A stretch of 64,000 nucleotides of DNA from Pseudomonadota bacterium (GTDB lineage Bacteria > Pseudomonadota > Alphaproteobacteria > Sphingomonadales > Sphingomonadaceae), in the NCBI GenBank assembly GCA_023423655.1, contig JAFAFE010000002.1:62001-126000 (forward strand). Reading direction: 5' to 3'. Under the pieces are notes generated by a model. That model searched no databases. It was not told where the DNA came from and saw only the letters and a list, made by a program, of their open reading frames with translations. Positions 26,138 to 34,842 of the stretch are shown piece by piece (within the stretch, counting starts at the first letter, position 1; each line of letters starts with the position of its first letter). The position numbers and the translations under genes were made by a program.

Positions 26138-27585
26138 GCCGCTTTCCTTTCCGCTTTTTTCGCCGTGCGGGCGGCTTTCAGATAGGCGTTCATATGCGCC
26201 GATACATCGCGGCCATCGCGGATGCCCCACACAACAAGGCTTGCGCCGCGCACAATATCTCCGGCGGCGAATACGCCATCAAGGCTGGTCATCATGCTTT
26301 GATGATCGACGCGCACCGTGCCCCAGCGCGTGACGCCCAAATCTTCGGCCCCAAATAAGCGCGGCAATTCTTCCGCGTCAAAGCCGAGCGCCTTGATGAC
26401 AAGGTCAGCGGGGAGGGTGGTTTCGCTCCCGGGATCGGCTTCCGGCGCGCGGCGGCCCGAGGCATCGGGCGCGCCAAGCCGCATCCGCGTGACGCCAACG
26501 CCGGTGACGGCATCCTTGCCTTCAAAATGGGTGGGCGCAGACAGCCATTCGAAATCGACGCCTTCTTCTTCGGCATTTTGCACTTCGCGCTGCGAGCCCG
26601 GCATATTGGCGCGGTCGCGGCGGTAAAGGCATTTGACCGATGTTGCGCCTTGGCGGATGGCGGTGCGGACGCAATCCATCGCGGTATCGCCGCCGCCGAT
26701 GACGACGACATTCTTGCCCTTGGCGTCCAGACTGCCATCGTCAAAGGCGGGCACCTTATCGCCAAAGCTTTTGCGGTTGGACGCGGTGAGATAGTCGAGC
26801 GCCTCGACCATGCCGCCCTTGTCGTCGCCTGCTATGCCCATCGGCTTGGCCTTATAGACGCCGGTGGCAATCAGCAGCGCATCATGCTTGGCGCGCAGCG
26901 CATCAAGCGTCGCATCCTTGCCGACTTCGAAACCTTCGTGGAAAATGATACCGCTTTCTTTCAAACGGTCGACGCGGCGCATCACCACTTCTTTTTCCAG
27001 TTTGAAGCCGGGGATGCCGTAAGTGAGTAGCCCCCCTGCGCGGTCGTGGCGGTCATAGACATGGACCTCATGCCCCGCATTGCGCAGATATTCGGCCGCC
27101 GCCAACCCCGCAGGCCCCGCCCCGATAATGCCGACCGACTGGCCTGTCGCGGTGCCGACGCTGACCGGTTCCACCCAGCCTTCGGCCCAAGCGGTGTCGG
27201 TGATATATTTTTCAACCGAGCCGATGGTGACCGCGCCGTGGCCGGAAAACTCGATCACGCAATTTCCTTCGCATAAGCGATCCTGCGGACAGATGCGCCC
27301 GCAAATTTCGGGCATGGTCGATGTGGCATTGCTCAGTTCATAGGCTTCTTTGAGCCGTCCTTCGGCGGTCAAACGCAGCCAGTCGGGGATATGATTATGG
27401 AGCGGGCAATGGACCGAACAATAAGGCACGCCGCATTGCGAGCAGCGTCCGGCCTGTTCTTCGGCCTTGGGCGCGGCATAGCGGTCGGCAATTTCCTGAA
27501 AGTCGCGGGCGCGCTCGGCGGGGCTGCGCTTGTCGGGATAATCCTGCCCCGTCCCCACAAATTTCAGCATCACAGTGTCGGCCAT
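26134..27585 (-). CDS. gltD: Glutamate synthase small subunit
   Basis: With ATG 27585 (AGGTGAG about 8 nt upstream) the product is 483 residues, the usual GltD size. N-terminal Cys clusters for 4Fe-4S centres are visible (CSQCGVPYCSVHCPL; CGRICPQDRLCEGNC). FAD- and NADPH-binding Rossmann motifs follow (IIGAGPAGLAAAEYL; VVIGGGDTAMDCVR). It supplies electrons from NADPH to GltB. It is the first gene of the operon; the upstream 166 nt carries a palindromic operator-like site. An ATG at 27621 is also in frame but lacks a ribosome site and is not conserved-looking. Confidence 0.97.
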   Translation of the reverse strand: MADTVMLKFVGTGQDYPDKRSPAERARDFQEIADRYAAPKAEEQAGRCSQCGVPYCSVHCPLHNHIPDWLRLTAEGRLKEAYELSNATSTMPEICGRICPQDRLCEGNCVIEFSGHGAVTIGSVEKYITDTAWAEGWVEPVSVGTATGQSVGIIGAGPAGLAAAEYLRNAGHEVHVYDRHDRAGGLLTYGIPGFKLEKEVVMRRVDRLKESGIIFHEGFEVGKDATLDALRAKHDALLIATGVYKAKPMGIAGDDKGGMVEALDYLTASNRKSFGDKVPAFDDGSLDAKGKNVVVIGGGDTAMDCVRTAIRQGATSVKCLYRRDRANMPGSQREVQNAEEEGVDFEWLSAPTHFEGKDAVTGVGVTRMRLGAPDASGRRAPEADPGSETTLPADLVIKALGFDAEELPRLFGAEDLGVTRWGTVRVDHQSMMTSLDGVFAAGDIVRGASLVVWGIRDGRDVSAHMNAYLKAARTAKKAERKAA

Positions 27586-27661
27586 AATCGTCTCACCTGT
27601 TGGAATAACAGTAGAGCGCATGGCCTGACCGCAATGCCGCTGTCACGCGGAAAATGCATGA

Positions 27662-27682
27662 TAGGTCAGTTTTATTGACCTA
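27662..27682. promoter_or_regulatory. Operator-like palindrome upstream of gltD
   Basis: TAGGTCA and TGACCTA are perfect 7-bp arms separated by GTTTTAT. The site lies about 77 nt before the gltD ATG in an AT-rich stretch, so it is well placed to control the glt operon. The regulator is not identifiable; an Lrp/AsnC- or GntR-type dimer would fit such a site. Confidence 0.5.
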
Positions 27683-27752
27683 ATAAGAAATTATGTTTCG
27701 TGCTTATCGCGAAGTTTCTGACTGTAGTCTATTAATTAGTAAATTTATGGGA

Positions 27753-28553
27753 CTATTTTGCAAGAAGCCACACCAACGCAACACTTCCCAGCACGATTCG
27801 ATACCAGGCAAAGGGCGCAAAGCCATAGCGTCCGACCAGGGCGACAAAGGCTTTGACGATGAACAGCGCCACGACAAAGGCGGTGCCAAGGCCGATCAGA
27901 ATGAGGTTGAGGTCGTCCAAGGACAAAAGGTCGCGGTCGCTCCACAGTGAAAAAACGGTCGCGCCGATCATCGTCGGCACCGCAAGGAAAAAGCTGAACT
28001 CGGCGGCGGTCTTGCGCTCGACACCCATCAGGAGCGCGCCCATGATGGTCGCGCCCGAGCGGCTCACGCCGGGGATCATTGCAATACATTGCACCGCGCC
28101 AATGGCGATGGCGGTCTTGAGCGGCATTTTTTCGACGCTTTCGACGCGCACATGCTTGACCATGCGTTCGATGAGCAAAATCGCGATGCCGCCGACTATC
28201 AGCATGATCGCCACAGTCATTGGCGACTGAAGCAACTGGCGGATGCCCTTATAGGCAAATGCGCCGATCAGCATGGCGGGGAAAAAGCCGACAAGGATGT
28301 TGCGGGTGAAGCTGATCGCATCCGGATCGCGATGGAGCAAACCCACGCCGACATTCCAGAACCGCTTCCAATAGGCGACAATCACCGCAAGGATCGCGCC
28401 AAGCTGGATCGCGATTTTGAACGCGACCGTGCCTTCGCCGGTAAAGCCCAGAAGCGAGCTTGCGAGAATGAGGTGACCGGTCGAGGAGACGGGCAGAAAC
28501 TCTGTCAGCCCCTCGATGATACCAAGCAGAACCGCCAGAAGGATAGGGGACAT
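27753..28553 (-). CDS. uppP: Undecaprenyl-diphosphatase UppP/BacA
   Basis: The 266-residue polytopic membrane protein has both UppP signatures: EGLTEFLPVSSTGHLIL near the N-terminus (Glu14 and Glu18 region plus Ser/His) and PGVSRSGATIMGALLMG (about 154-170, with the catalytic Arg). It recycles undecaprenyl pyrophosphate for peptidoglycan and other surface polymers and can confer bacitracin resistance. It lies between gltD and the NDUFA9-like gene on the same strand, 88 nt after the latter. Confidence 0.97.
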   Translation of the reverse strand: MSPILLAVLLGIIEGLTEFLPVSSTGHLILASSLLGFTGEGTVAFKIAIQLGAILAVIVAYWKRFWNVGVGLLHRDPDAISFTRNILVGFFPAMLIGAFAYKGIRQLLQSPMTVAIMLIVGGIAILLIERMVKHVRVESVEKMPLKTAIAIGAVQCIAMIPGVSRSGATIMGALLMGVERKTAAEFSFFLAVPTMIGATVFSLWSDRDLLSLDDLNLILIGLGTAFVVALFIVKAFVALVGRYGFAPFAWYRIVLGSVALVWLLAK

Positions 28554-28641
28554 GGGCAGGATTACTTTCCGTCAGAAGATGGGATGCAGGAGAGGCGTTG
28601 TCCGGGTGGGCCCCCGTGGACCTCGCGTGGACCCGTGCGGT

Positions 28642-29595
28642 TCAGGCGCGGGCCTTGTTGCCGAAGCGGCCATTGGTGCGATATTGCACCAGCCAAGGCT
28701 CGGCAACCGCCGCAATCGGGGTCGCGGAAACGCCCAGATCGGCGAGCGTCTTTGCGCCTTCGCTCACCACCACATCCTTTTGCAGCATCAGCCATTGTTC
28801 ATAGGTGACCGGCGCACCGGGGAGCCAGCCGGTGAGGCGCGCGGCTAGGCCGGAGATGAAATCCGGAATATCGAGCGGATAGACGGTCTGCCCCGTCGCA
28901 CGGCCAATCCAGAAGAGCAGGCCCTTCATCGTCGAAATTTCGGGGCCGCCCAGCTCATAGGTCTGGCCTTGGGTCGCGGGCGCTTCCAATATGGCCGCGC
29001 GCACCGCTTGGGCGACATCTTCGACATAAACGGGTTGCAGCCGGGTCTTGCCCATGACGATGGGCATGAGGTTCAGCCCGCTAAAATAGCCGGCAAATTT
29101 GTTGATGAACTTGTCCTCGCGGCCAAAGACGATCGACGGGCGCAGGATGACCGCTTGCGGGAAGGCGGCGCGGACCGCGGCTTCGCCTTCGCCCTTGGTG
29201 CGCGCATAAGCCGCTTCGCTTGTCGCGTCGGCACCGATGGCGGACACATGGACGAGATGCTGCACGCCATGCGCTTTGGCCGCTTCGGCAATATGCTTGG
29301 CCCCGTTCGCGTTGACGCCGTCAAAATCGCCTGCAATCGTGCCGACCAGATTGATGACAATGTCCGCGCCAGCGCAAGCAGCCGCGACCGTATCGGGCTT
29401 GGTTACGTCCGCGGGGACGAACTGGGTCTGGCCGAGCTTGCCGAGCGGGCGGATGGCATAGGCATCTTTGGGCTGGCGTTCGGCGATGCGGATACGCGCG
29501 CCTTCATCCATCAAAAGCTGTGCGACATAATGGCCGATAAAGCCGCCGCCGCCAAAGATTGTGACCAGTTTTCCGTTCAATTGCCGATGTGCCAT
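28642..29595 (-). CDS. NAD(P)-binding complex I NDUFA9-subunit family protein
   Basis: Starting at ATG 29595 the product is 317 residues: MAHRQLNGKLVTIFGGGGFIGHYVAQLL contains the GxxGxxG dinucleotide site (about 15-21) of atypical short-chain dehydrogenases. VNLVGTIAGDFDGVNANG, HVSAIGAD and YARTKGEGEAAVR follow, and ILRPSIVFGREDKFINKFA is typical of the NDUFA9/NAD-dependent epimerase group. Alphaproteobacterial members resemble an accessory subunit of mitochondrial complex I. The Tyr-x-x-x-Lys pair (YARTK) is present. The frame stays open upstream to 30471, but that part is antisense to the Cds1-like gene and is rejected. Confidence 0.9.
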   Translation of the reverse strand: MAHRQLNGKLVTIFGGGGFIGHYVAQLLMDEGARIRIAERQPKDAYAIRPLGKLGQTQFVPADVTKPDTVAAACAGADIVINLVGTIAGDFDGVNANGAKHIAEAAKAHGVQHLVHVSAIGADATSEAAYARTKGEGEAAVRAAFPQAVILRPSIVFGREDKFINKFAGYFSGLNLMPIVMGKTRLQPVYVEDVAQAVRAAILEAPATQGQTYELGGPEISTMKGLLFWIGRATGQTVYPLDIPDFISGLAARLTGWLPGAPVTYEQWLMLQKDVVVSEGAKTLADLGVSATPIAAVAEPWLVQYRTNGRFGNKARA

Positions 29596-29850
29596 TGGCC
29601 TGTCCCGCGCCCTTCTGATTTGCTGCGAAAATATCTGTCCCAAGCCCATGCCGCGAACCCTCGCCCGAGGCAAGCCTCTTGCGCGTCTTTCCGCCACAAA
29701 CGGAGCGGGCATAGGATGGACATATGCCCTTGACACACGCCATTGACACGAGGGCCCAATCCGGCAGAAGGGCAGAGCCTGTTTGTGCGCGGATTGCGTA
29801 ACGGTAATGACGGATTTTACGGGACAGATTTTTACGGAAAGGAATAGCGC

Positions 29851-30921
29851 GTGGCGTGTGACCGCGATTGGGTAAATTGGGCCATCGGACGGATCGAAGC
29901 GGATTTCAACCGCTCGGCAGATACGCATCTTATCCCCGTTGCGCTGCCCGCGCTGCCGCATATTGCGCTCTATCTGAAGGATGAATCGAGCCATCCGACG
30001 GGGAGCCTCAAGCACCGGCTTGCGCGCTCTCTGTTCCTCTATGCGCTCTGCAATGGCCGCATCGGCCCGCGCACCACCGTGGTCGATGCGTCGAGCGGCT
30101 CCACCGCTGTATCCGAAGCCTATTTCGCGCGGATGCTTGGCATCCCGTTCGTTGCGGTTTGCCCCGCCAGCACCGCGCCTGCCAAAATCGAAGCGATCGA
30201 ATTTTACGGCGGGCGCTGCCATTTCGTCGATACCGCCCATGAAATGTATGGCGCGGCACAGCAGCTCGCGGACGAAACCGGCGGCCATTATATCGACCAG
30301 TTCACCTATGCCGAGCGCGCGACTGACTGGCGCGGCAATAATAATATCGCCGAATCCATCTTCAGCCAGATGAGCCATGAGCCGCACCCGATCCCGACCT
30401 GGATTGTGACCGGGGCCGGGACGGGGGGAACCTCTGCGACGATAGGCCGCTTTGCGCGCTATAACCGCCACGCGACCAAGATTTGCGTCGCCGACCCCGA
30501 AGCGTCAATCTTCCACAAACATTGGCATGACCGCTCCATTGTGCGGCAGGAAGGCGGGGCAGGGCGCATCGAAGGCATTGGCCGCCCGCGCGTCGAACCC
30601 AGCTTCCTCCCCGATGTGATCGACCGGGTGATGGCGATTGAAGACGCGCAAAGCGTCGCCGCCACCCGCGTATTAAGCAGGCGGTTGGGCAAGCTGTGCG
30701 GCGGCTCGACCGGCACGAGCCTGTGGGCCTGCGCAGTCATCGCTTCCGAAATGGCCACGCGCGGGGAAGCAGGCTCGATTGTCTCGATCCTGTGCGACGA
30801 TGGCGAACGCTATCGGTCGAGCTATTTCAATGATGCGTGGGTCGCCGAACAAGGGCTGGACATCGCGCCCTATGAACGGCGCATGGACCGGTTTTTTGAT
30901 ACCGGGTTGTGGGATGAGTGA
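29851..30921 (+). CDS. PLP-dependent cysteine synthase-like enzyme (Cds1-like cysteine desulfhydrase)
   Basis: The 356-residue product is a fold-type II PLP enzyme. Lys54 in HPTGSLKHRLARSLF should bind PLP, SSGSTAVSEAYFARMLG is the substrate loop, and VTGAGTGGTSATIGRF binds the phosphate. The longer HPTGSLKHR form matches the Cds1 branch, described as L-cysteine desulfhydrase in mycobacteria, rather than CysK/CysM. It would release sulfide from cysteine or act as a cysteine synthase. The start is GTG with AAAGGA 7 nt upstream. A sulfur-linked unit (leader peptide, YezD-like, TBDT) lies beyond its 3' end on the other strand. Confidence 0.85.
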   Translation: MACDRDWVNWAIGRIEADFNRSADTHLIPVALPALPHIALYLKDESSHPTGSLKHRLARSLFLYALCNGRIGPRTTVVDASSGSTAVSEAYFARMLGIPFVAVCPASTAPAKIEAIEFYGGRCHFVDTAHEMYGAAQQLADETGGHYIDQFTYAERATDWRGNNNIAESIFSQMSHEPHPIPTWIVTGAGTGGTSATIGRFARYNRHATKICVADPEASIFHKHWHDRSIVRQEGGAGRIEGIGRPRVEPSFLPDVIDRVMAIEDAQSVAATRVLSRRLGKLCGGSTGTSLWACAVIASEMATRGEAGSIVSILCDDGERYRSSYFNDAWVAEQGLDIAPYERRMDRFFDTGLWDE

Positions 30922-30954
30922 GGTAGGGTTTTTCCTGTAAATCCTCCCCATTTT

Positions 30955-31040
30955 CGTCATTGCGAGCGTAGCGAAGCAATCCAGAGCAGCTTTGCGCCAA
31001 CACTGGATTGCTTCGTCGCTTCGCTACGCTCGCAATGACG
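30955..31040. repeat. Palindromic dispersed element between convergent genes
   Basis: The left arm at 30955-30984 (starting CGTCATTGCGAGCGTAGC) and the right arm at 31003-31040 are complementary, with an 8-nt extra TCGCTTCG in the right arm and an 18-nt loop. Elements starting CATTGCGAGCGTAGCGAAG recur in many alphaproteobacterial genomes. It separates the convergent Cds1-like gene and the TBDT and may end transcription in both directions. Confidence 0.85.
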
Positions 31041-31054
31041 GCGAGGAGTAGGGG

Positions 31055-33478
31055 TTAGAAACTAATCTTCACCGTGCCGCCCCACGTCTGCGGATCGCCG
31101 GGTAGGCCTACGATCAATCCCGTATTGCCCGGCCCCACACTTAATTGTTCCATATAATTGCGGTCGAACGCATTGCGCACCCACAGATAAGCGTCCAGCC
31201 CGTCCTCGGTGCGGAAACCGCCGCGGAAGTTGGACAGCGCATAGCCGTCTATCCATGTATAGGCCGAAGGCGTCGGGTTGGAGGAAAAGTCGGAACGGTA
31301 ACTGCCGTCATAGCCCAGATAAAATTGCCCGTCCTTGCCAAGAAATTTGGCGGGCACATTAGCTTCCGCGCCGAACGAGAAGGCCCATTTGGACACGCCG
31401 GGGAGCCGCGCGCCGGAAATGTCGCAATTGGGCGGGCTGTTGCTGCCACCCGATAATTCCGGCGGGCAGGGCGCGTCGACAAATTTCACATATTTGGCAT
31501 CGGTATAAGCGCCGTTGACATAAGCATGGAAACGCGCGCTCGGTCGCACGCTAAAGTCTGCCTCGACCCCTTGCGTGCGCACTTTGCCCGCATTGGCGAG
31601 ATAGCCGCGCAGCACGCCAAATTGGCCATTATTCACATTGGCCTGATAATTTTTAATGTCGGTGCGGAAGGCCGACAGGTTGAAGGTCGCGCGGCGATCC
31701 CAAAATTCGGTTTTGGCCCCCAGTTCGAAATGATGGACCGATTCCGGCTTGACCGTCGCGGCGGCAAGGATGGGATTATTGCTCGCATCGGACGGCACGC
31801 CATTCTGGTTGATGCCCCCCGATTTGAACGTTTTGGCATAGGTTGCATAGAAAAGGAGGTCGCGGTCCGGCTTATAGGTCGCGGTCAGATCATAGCTGAA
31901 ATTCCAGTCGCTAAAGGTCGGGGAAATTTCCTGCGGCGCGAATACGCCGAGCCTTGCGAGCGTCACTGCATCGGTCGGGCCGTAAACCACCGGCGACCCG
32001 TCGCCCGCAAACACCCGCCGCTGGTAAAAGCCCTTCTTCTTGTCGTAATTGACGCGGATGCCGGGCTGGATCGAAAAATGGTCGCTCACTTTCCACGTCG
32101 CCTGCCCGAACAGGGCAAGGCTGGTATTTTTCAAATATTGCGTGTTGATCGCGGTGAGGCCGTCCAGCACCGACGGGTCGTTTGCGAGCGGACTGGACGG
32201 ATTGAGTGTCCAGCGGCTGGAGGCTGGCCCATGCGCTTCGGTGCCTTGTGTGTCGATGCGCTGATAATAGGCAAAGCCGCCCACCACAAAATCGAACCGG
32301 TCGGCGCTTACATTATAGCGCAATTCCTGCGTATATTGTTTTTGCTGTGAAGGGTTTTGCGATTTTGTCACGATAGGCAAACCGGTAAAATCGCGGTCAT
32401 TTTCCGGCTGCCAATCCCAATAGCGCCACGCGGTGACGGACGTCAGCGTGCCGGGACCAATATCCCATTTAATGCGCAAAGCCGCGCCGCCAATTTCATT
32501 GCCCGCATTGAGGTTGGCATCCAAGTCAGTCAGCCGGTCATAAGGATTACGGCTCACCACCTGATAGTTTTGCGCGGCGGCCAAGGCTTCATATTGGCGG
32601 TTCAAAGGCCGCTGGGTCGCGCCGGTGCGGACAAAGACCGACGAGCAGCACACCGCATCCTGCTTATTATAATCGCCCACTAAAGTGACACTCAGATTAT
32701 CGGTCGGCTTCCATAAGAGCTGCCCGCGTATGCCGATATTATCCTGGCTCTGGGTCCAGCGGTCGGTCGCGACATTATAGATGGTGCCGCGTCGGCTGGT
32801 CGCCGAAATCGCAATGCGCGCGGCGAGCGTATCCGACAATGGCCCCGAAATTGCGGCCTTGGCCTGTTTGAAATTCAGATTGCCGATGCTGAGTTCTGCT
32901 TTGGCTTCAAAATCGAAGGTCGGCTGGTTGGTGGTGATATTGACCGCGCCCGCCGTGGTATTCTTGCCATAAAGCGTGCCCTGCGGCCCGCGCAGCACCT
33001 CGATTTGCGCAACGTCCAGAAAGTCGAAGGTGGCGGACGCCACGCGCGAATAATAAACATCATCGACATAGATGCCGACGCCCTGCTCGATACCGTCATT
33101 GGTAAGGCCGAACGGCGCGCCGAGCCCGCGAATATTGACCGCCGAGTTACGCGGGTTGCTTGTATAAAATTGCAGGGTCGGGGCAAGCTGTTGCAAGCGC
33201 CCGACATTGAACGCGCCGGTGCTGTCAATCTGCGCGCCGCTCACCACCGAAATGGCGATGGGCACATTTTGCGCAGTTTCGGCGCGGCGGCGGGCGGTGA
33301 CGACAATGTCGCTTGCTTCGGTGTCGCCTGCCTCGGTGTCGGGCGCTTCCGTTTCGGGTGCAACCACTTCGGGCGCGCTGTCAGCAGCGGTGCTAGGGTT
33401 AGAATTTTCCGCCCTTACGCCGGACGCGCAAAAGGCAAGACTGGCCGCTCCGGCCAGCCAGAGGGAACGTGCGATCAT
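31055..33478 (-). CDS. TonB-dependent receptor, probable sulfur-compound uptake
   Basis: With ATG 33478 (AAAGGA upstream) the product is 807 residues. It has a signal peptide (MIARSLWLAGAASLAFCASGVRA), an acidic Glu/Thr/Asp-Thr-Glu-Ala repeat stretch and the TonB box region SDIVVTARRR. The plug domain has VLRGPQGTLYGKNTTAGAVNI, and a C-terminal 22-strand barrel ends in WGGTVKISF with terminal Phe. It imports an unknown ligand across the outer membrane using TonB. Sulfur substrates are inferred only from the YezD-like gene directly upstream on the same strand. Confidence 0.93.
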   Translation of the reverse strand: MIARSLWLAGAASLAFCASGVRAENSNPSTAADSAPEVVAPETEAPDTEAGDTEASDIVVTARRRAETAQNVPIAISVVSGAQIDSTGAFNVGRLQQLAPTLQFYTSNPRNSAVNIRGLGAPFGLTNDGIEQGVGIYVDDVYYSRVASATFDFLDVAQIEVLRGPQGTLYGKNTTAGAVNITTNQPTFDFEAKAELSIGNLNFKQAKAAISGPLSDTLAARIAISATSRRGTIYNVATDRWTQSQDNIGIRGQLLWKPTDNLSVTLVGDYNKQDAVCCSSVFVRTGATQRPLNRQYEALAAAQNYQVVSRNPYDRLTDLDANLNAGNEIGGAALRIKWDIGPGTLTSVTAWRYWDWQPENDRDFTGLPIVTKSQNPSQQKQYTQELRYNVSADRFDFVVGGFAYYQRIDTQGTEAHGPASSRWTLNPSSPLANDPSVLDGLTAINTQYLKNTSLALFGQATWKVSDHFSIQPGIRVNYDKKKGFYQRRVFAGDGSPVVYGPTDAVTLARLGVFAPQEISPTFSDWNFSYDLTATYKPDRDLLFYATYAKTFKSGGINQNGVPSDASNNPILAAATVKPESVHHFELGAKTEFWDRRATFNLSAFRTDIKNYQANVNNGQFGVLRGYLANAGKVRTQGVEADFSVRPSARFHAYVNGAYTDAKYVKFVDAPCPPELSGGSNSPPNCDISGARLPGVSKWAFSFGAEANVPAKFLGKDGQFYLGYDGSYRSDFSSNPTPSAYTWIDGYALSNFRGGFRTEDGLDAYLWVRNAFDRNYMEQLSVGPGNTGLIVGLPGDPQTWGGTVKISF

Positions 33479-33587
33479 CAAAATTTTCCTTTTGTGACGA
33501 GATCGCAGCGTTTCCGGTGGTCCGGTCAACGGTGCTGATTGGGAATAGGCGCGCCGCTTTTCGTGGCGGCCGGGAAAAAGGCGCGGC

Positions 33588-33767
33588 TCAGCTAAAGTTG
33601 AGCCGCTTCTTTTCGGTAATGTCAATTTGCACGACCCGCCCTTCATGGACGGTGAGCGCAATATTGCCGAAGCTGAGGTTCAACAGCGCATCGCGGACAT
33701 TGGCGAGGCTCTGGTCAATATGCCGGAGCGTATCCGACGAGATCGGGCGGGGGATCGGCGCGTTCAT
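33588..33767 (-). CDS. YezD-like (DUF2292) small protein
   Basis: A 59-residue frame starts at ATG 33767 with GGAAGG 9 nt upstream. It ends in LTVHEGRVVQIDITEKKRLNF, and this ending plus ALLNLSFGNIALTVHEGRV matches the DUF2292/YezD family (small proteins with a short beta-rich fold). In many bacteria such genes lie with sulfate or organosulfur uptake genes and respond to sulfur supply. It lies 110 nt upstream of the TBDT and immediately after a 13-codon leader peptide. Confidence 0.78.
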   Translation of the reverse strand: MNAPIPRPISSDTLRHIDQSLANVRDALLNLSFGNIALTVHEGRVVQIDITEKKRLNFS

Positions 33768-33768
33768 C

Positions 33769-33810
33769 TTAACGGGCCTTCCATCGGTTCGACAGGTCTG
33801 CGCGTTTCAT
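33769..33810 (-). CDS. 13-residue leader peptide upstream of the YezD-like gene
   Basis: The frame reads MKRADLSNRWKAR then TAA. It has a strong ribosome site (AAGGAG, 5 nt before the ATG) and stops one nucleotide before the ATG of the YezD-like gene (TAAGATG). This arrangement suggests translation coupling or leader control. Sulfur genes in some bacteria are preceded by short peptides with an Arg/Lys-rich start and a DL motif; the resemblance here is loose. No Cys is present. Confidence 0.55.
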   Translation of the reverse strand: MKRADLSNRWKAR

Positions 33811-33950
33811 AGGCTCTCCTTCATTGGCTCTATCTGTTGTCCGGCTTATCGCTATACTCAAGTAATTTAGTTGACAATAAACTTATCCTTATGCGCGGGC
33901 AAATCTGGCTTTTGCCTTAGGGCTGCTAAGCCGCCCGCTCATATGTTCGG

Positions 33951-34649
33951 TCATCCCGTCAGGGGCACAGGCGCCCTGTGGACAGCATTGCGGCCATCGC
34001 TGACCCCGTGCGAGGAGGGCCAATGCTGGTGCGGCGACAGTTCAGCGAGCGTCGGCGGCACCGGCGCATGGCTTGCCACCAGTGCTACGAGTTGTTGTCC
34101 CTCCTCCCATGCGCCCAATCCGGTTTCGGCATTGATATGGCCAAGATACCCCCCATCGACAAAGCGGCTCCCCCAAAAGCCCGCCAATGACCGCGCGCGG
34201 TCAAACTGGACATAAGGGTCATTGCGGCTTGCAACGAGGATCGAAGGGAAGGGCAGAATTGCCTTGGGCGTGGGCCCGAACGAGGCAAGCCTATGGTCGG
34301 TGGGGAAGGCATCGACTTCGGGCGGCGCGACGAGCATCGCGCCTGCCACCTTTTGCCTGACCTCTTCGTCCGCGAGCGCCGCCCACCATGCGACCGCGTG
34401 GCAGCCAAGGCTGTGCGCGACCAATATGAGCGGGCGTTCGGCTTGTGTCACCGCCAGATTGAGCCGCGTCACCCAACTATTGCGGTGCGGCTGTGTCCAG
34501 CTTTCCATATTGACGCGATAGGCATGGGCGTGCTGCTCTTCCCACAGGCTTTGCCAATGGGCAGGGCCGCTATTGTCGATCCCCGGAATGATCAGCATGA
34601 CAGGGCTATTGGCCGTTTCCGGCGCGCTTGCGGTTTCAAATATCGTCAT
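33951..34649 (-). CDS. RBBP9/YdeN-type alpha/beta hydrolase
   Basis: Starting at ATG 34649 (AAGGAG 8 nt upstream) the product is 232 residues. It has the small serine-hydrolase layout: PGIDNSGPAHWQSLWE near the N-terminus, nucleophile in VAHSLGCHAVAWW, acid in VASRNDPYV, and His in GYLGHINAETGLGAWEEG. RBBP9/YdeN enzymes are cytosolic serine hydrolases of mostly unknown substrate. It lies upstream of the sulfur-linked unit on the same strand, about 140 nt from the leader peptide. Confidence 0.9.
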   Translation of the reverse strand: MTIFETASAPETANSPVMLIIPGIDNSGPAHWQSLWEEQHAHAYRVNMESWTQPHRNSWVTRLNLAVTQAERPLILVAHSLGCHAVAWWAALADEEVRQKVAGAMLVAPPEVDAFPTDHRLASFGPTPKAILPFPSILVASRNDPYVQFDRARSLAGFWGSRFVDGGYLGHINAETGLGAWEEGQQLVALVASHAPVPPTLAELSPHQHWPSSHGVSDGRNAVHRAPVPLTG

Positions 34650-34842
34650 CGTCCATACTCCTTCAAAAAAGGGTTCTGGCCGGTCGACTCTGTTTACGTC
34701 CCGACAGCGACAAACTATTTCAACAATTTTAATTGAGAATAGGCTTGCGCCCACCCGAAAGAGTTTTTCGGCAGGTTGAAATCCGGGCGCGAGGATGCCG
34801 GGCGCGGTGTGGCGCGGGATAAAGGCAGGTAAAAAGCGTGAC

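Noticed and set aside
29596..30471. Open frame extending the NDUFA9-like gene upstream by about 290 residues on the minus strand
   Set aside because: It is fully antisense to the Cds1-like PLP gene, whose motifs are convincing; the extension has no domain and the real start is ATG 29595 next to the dinucleotide site.
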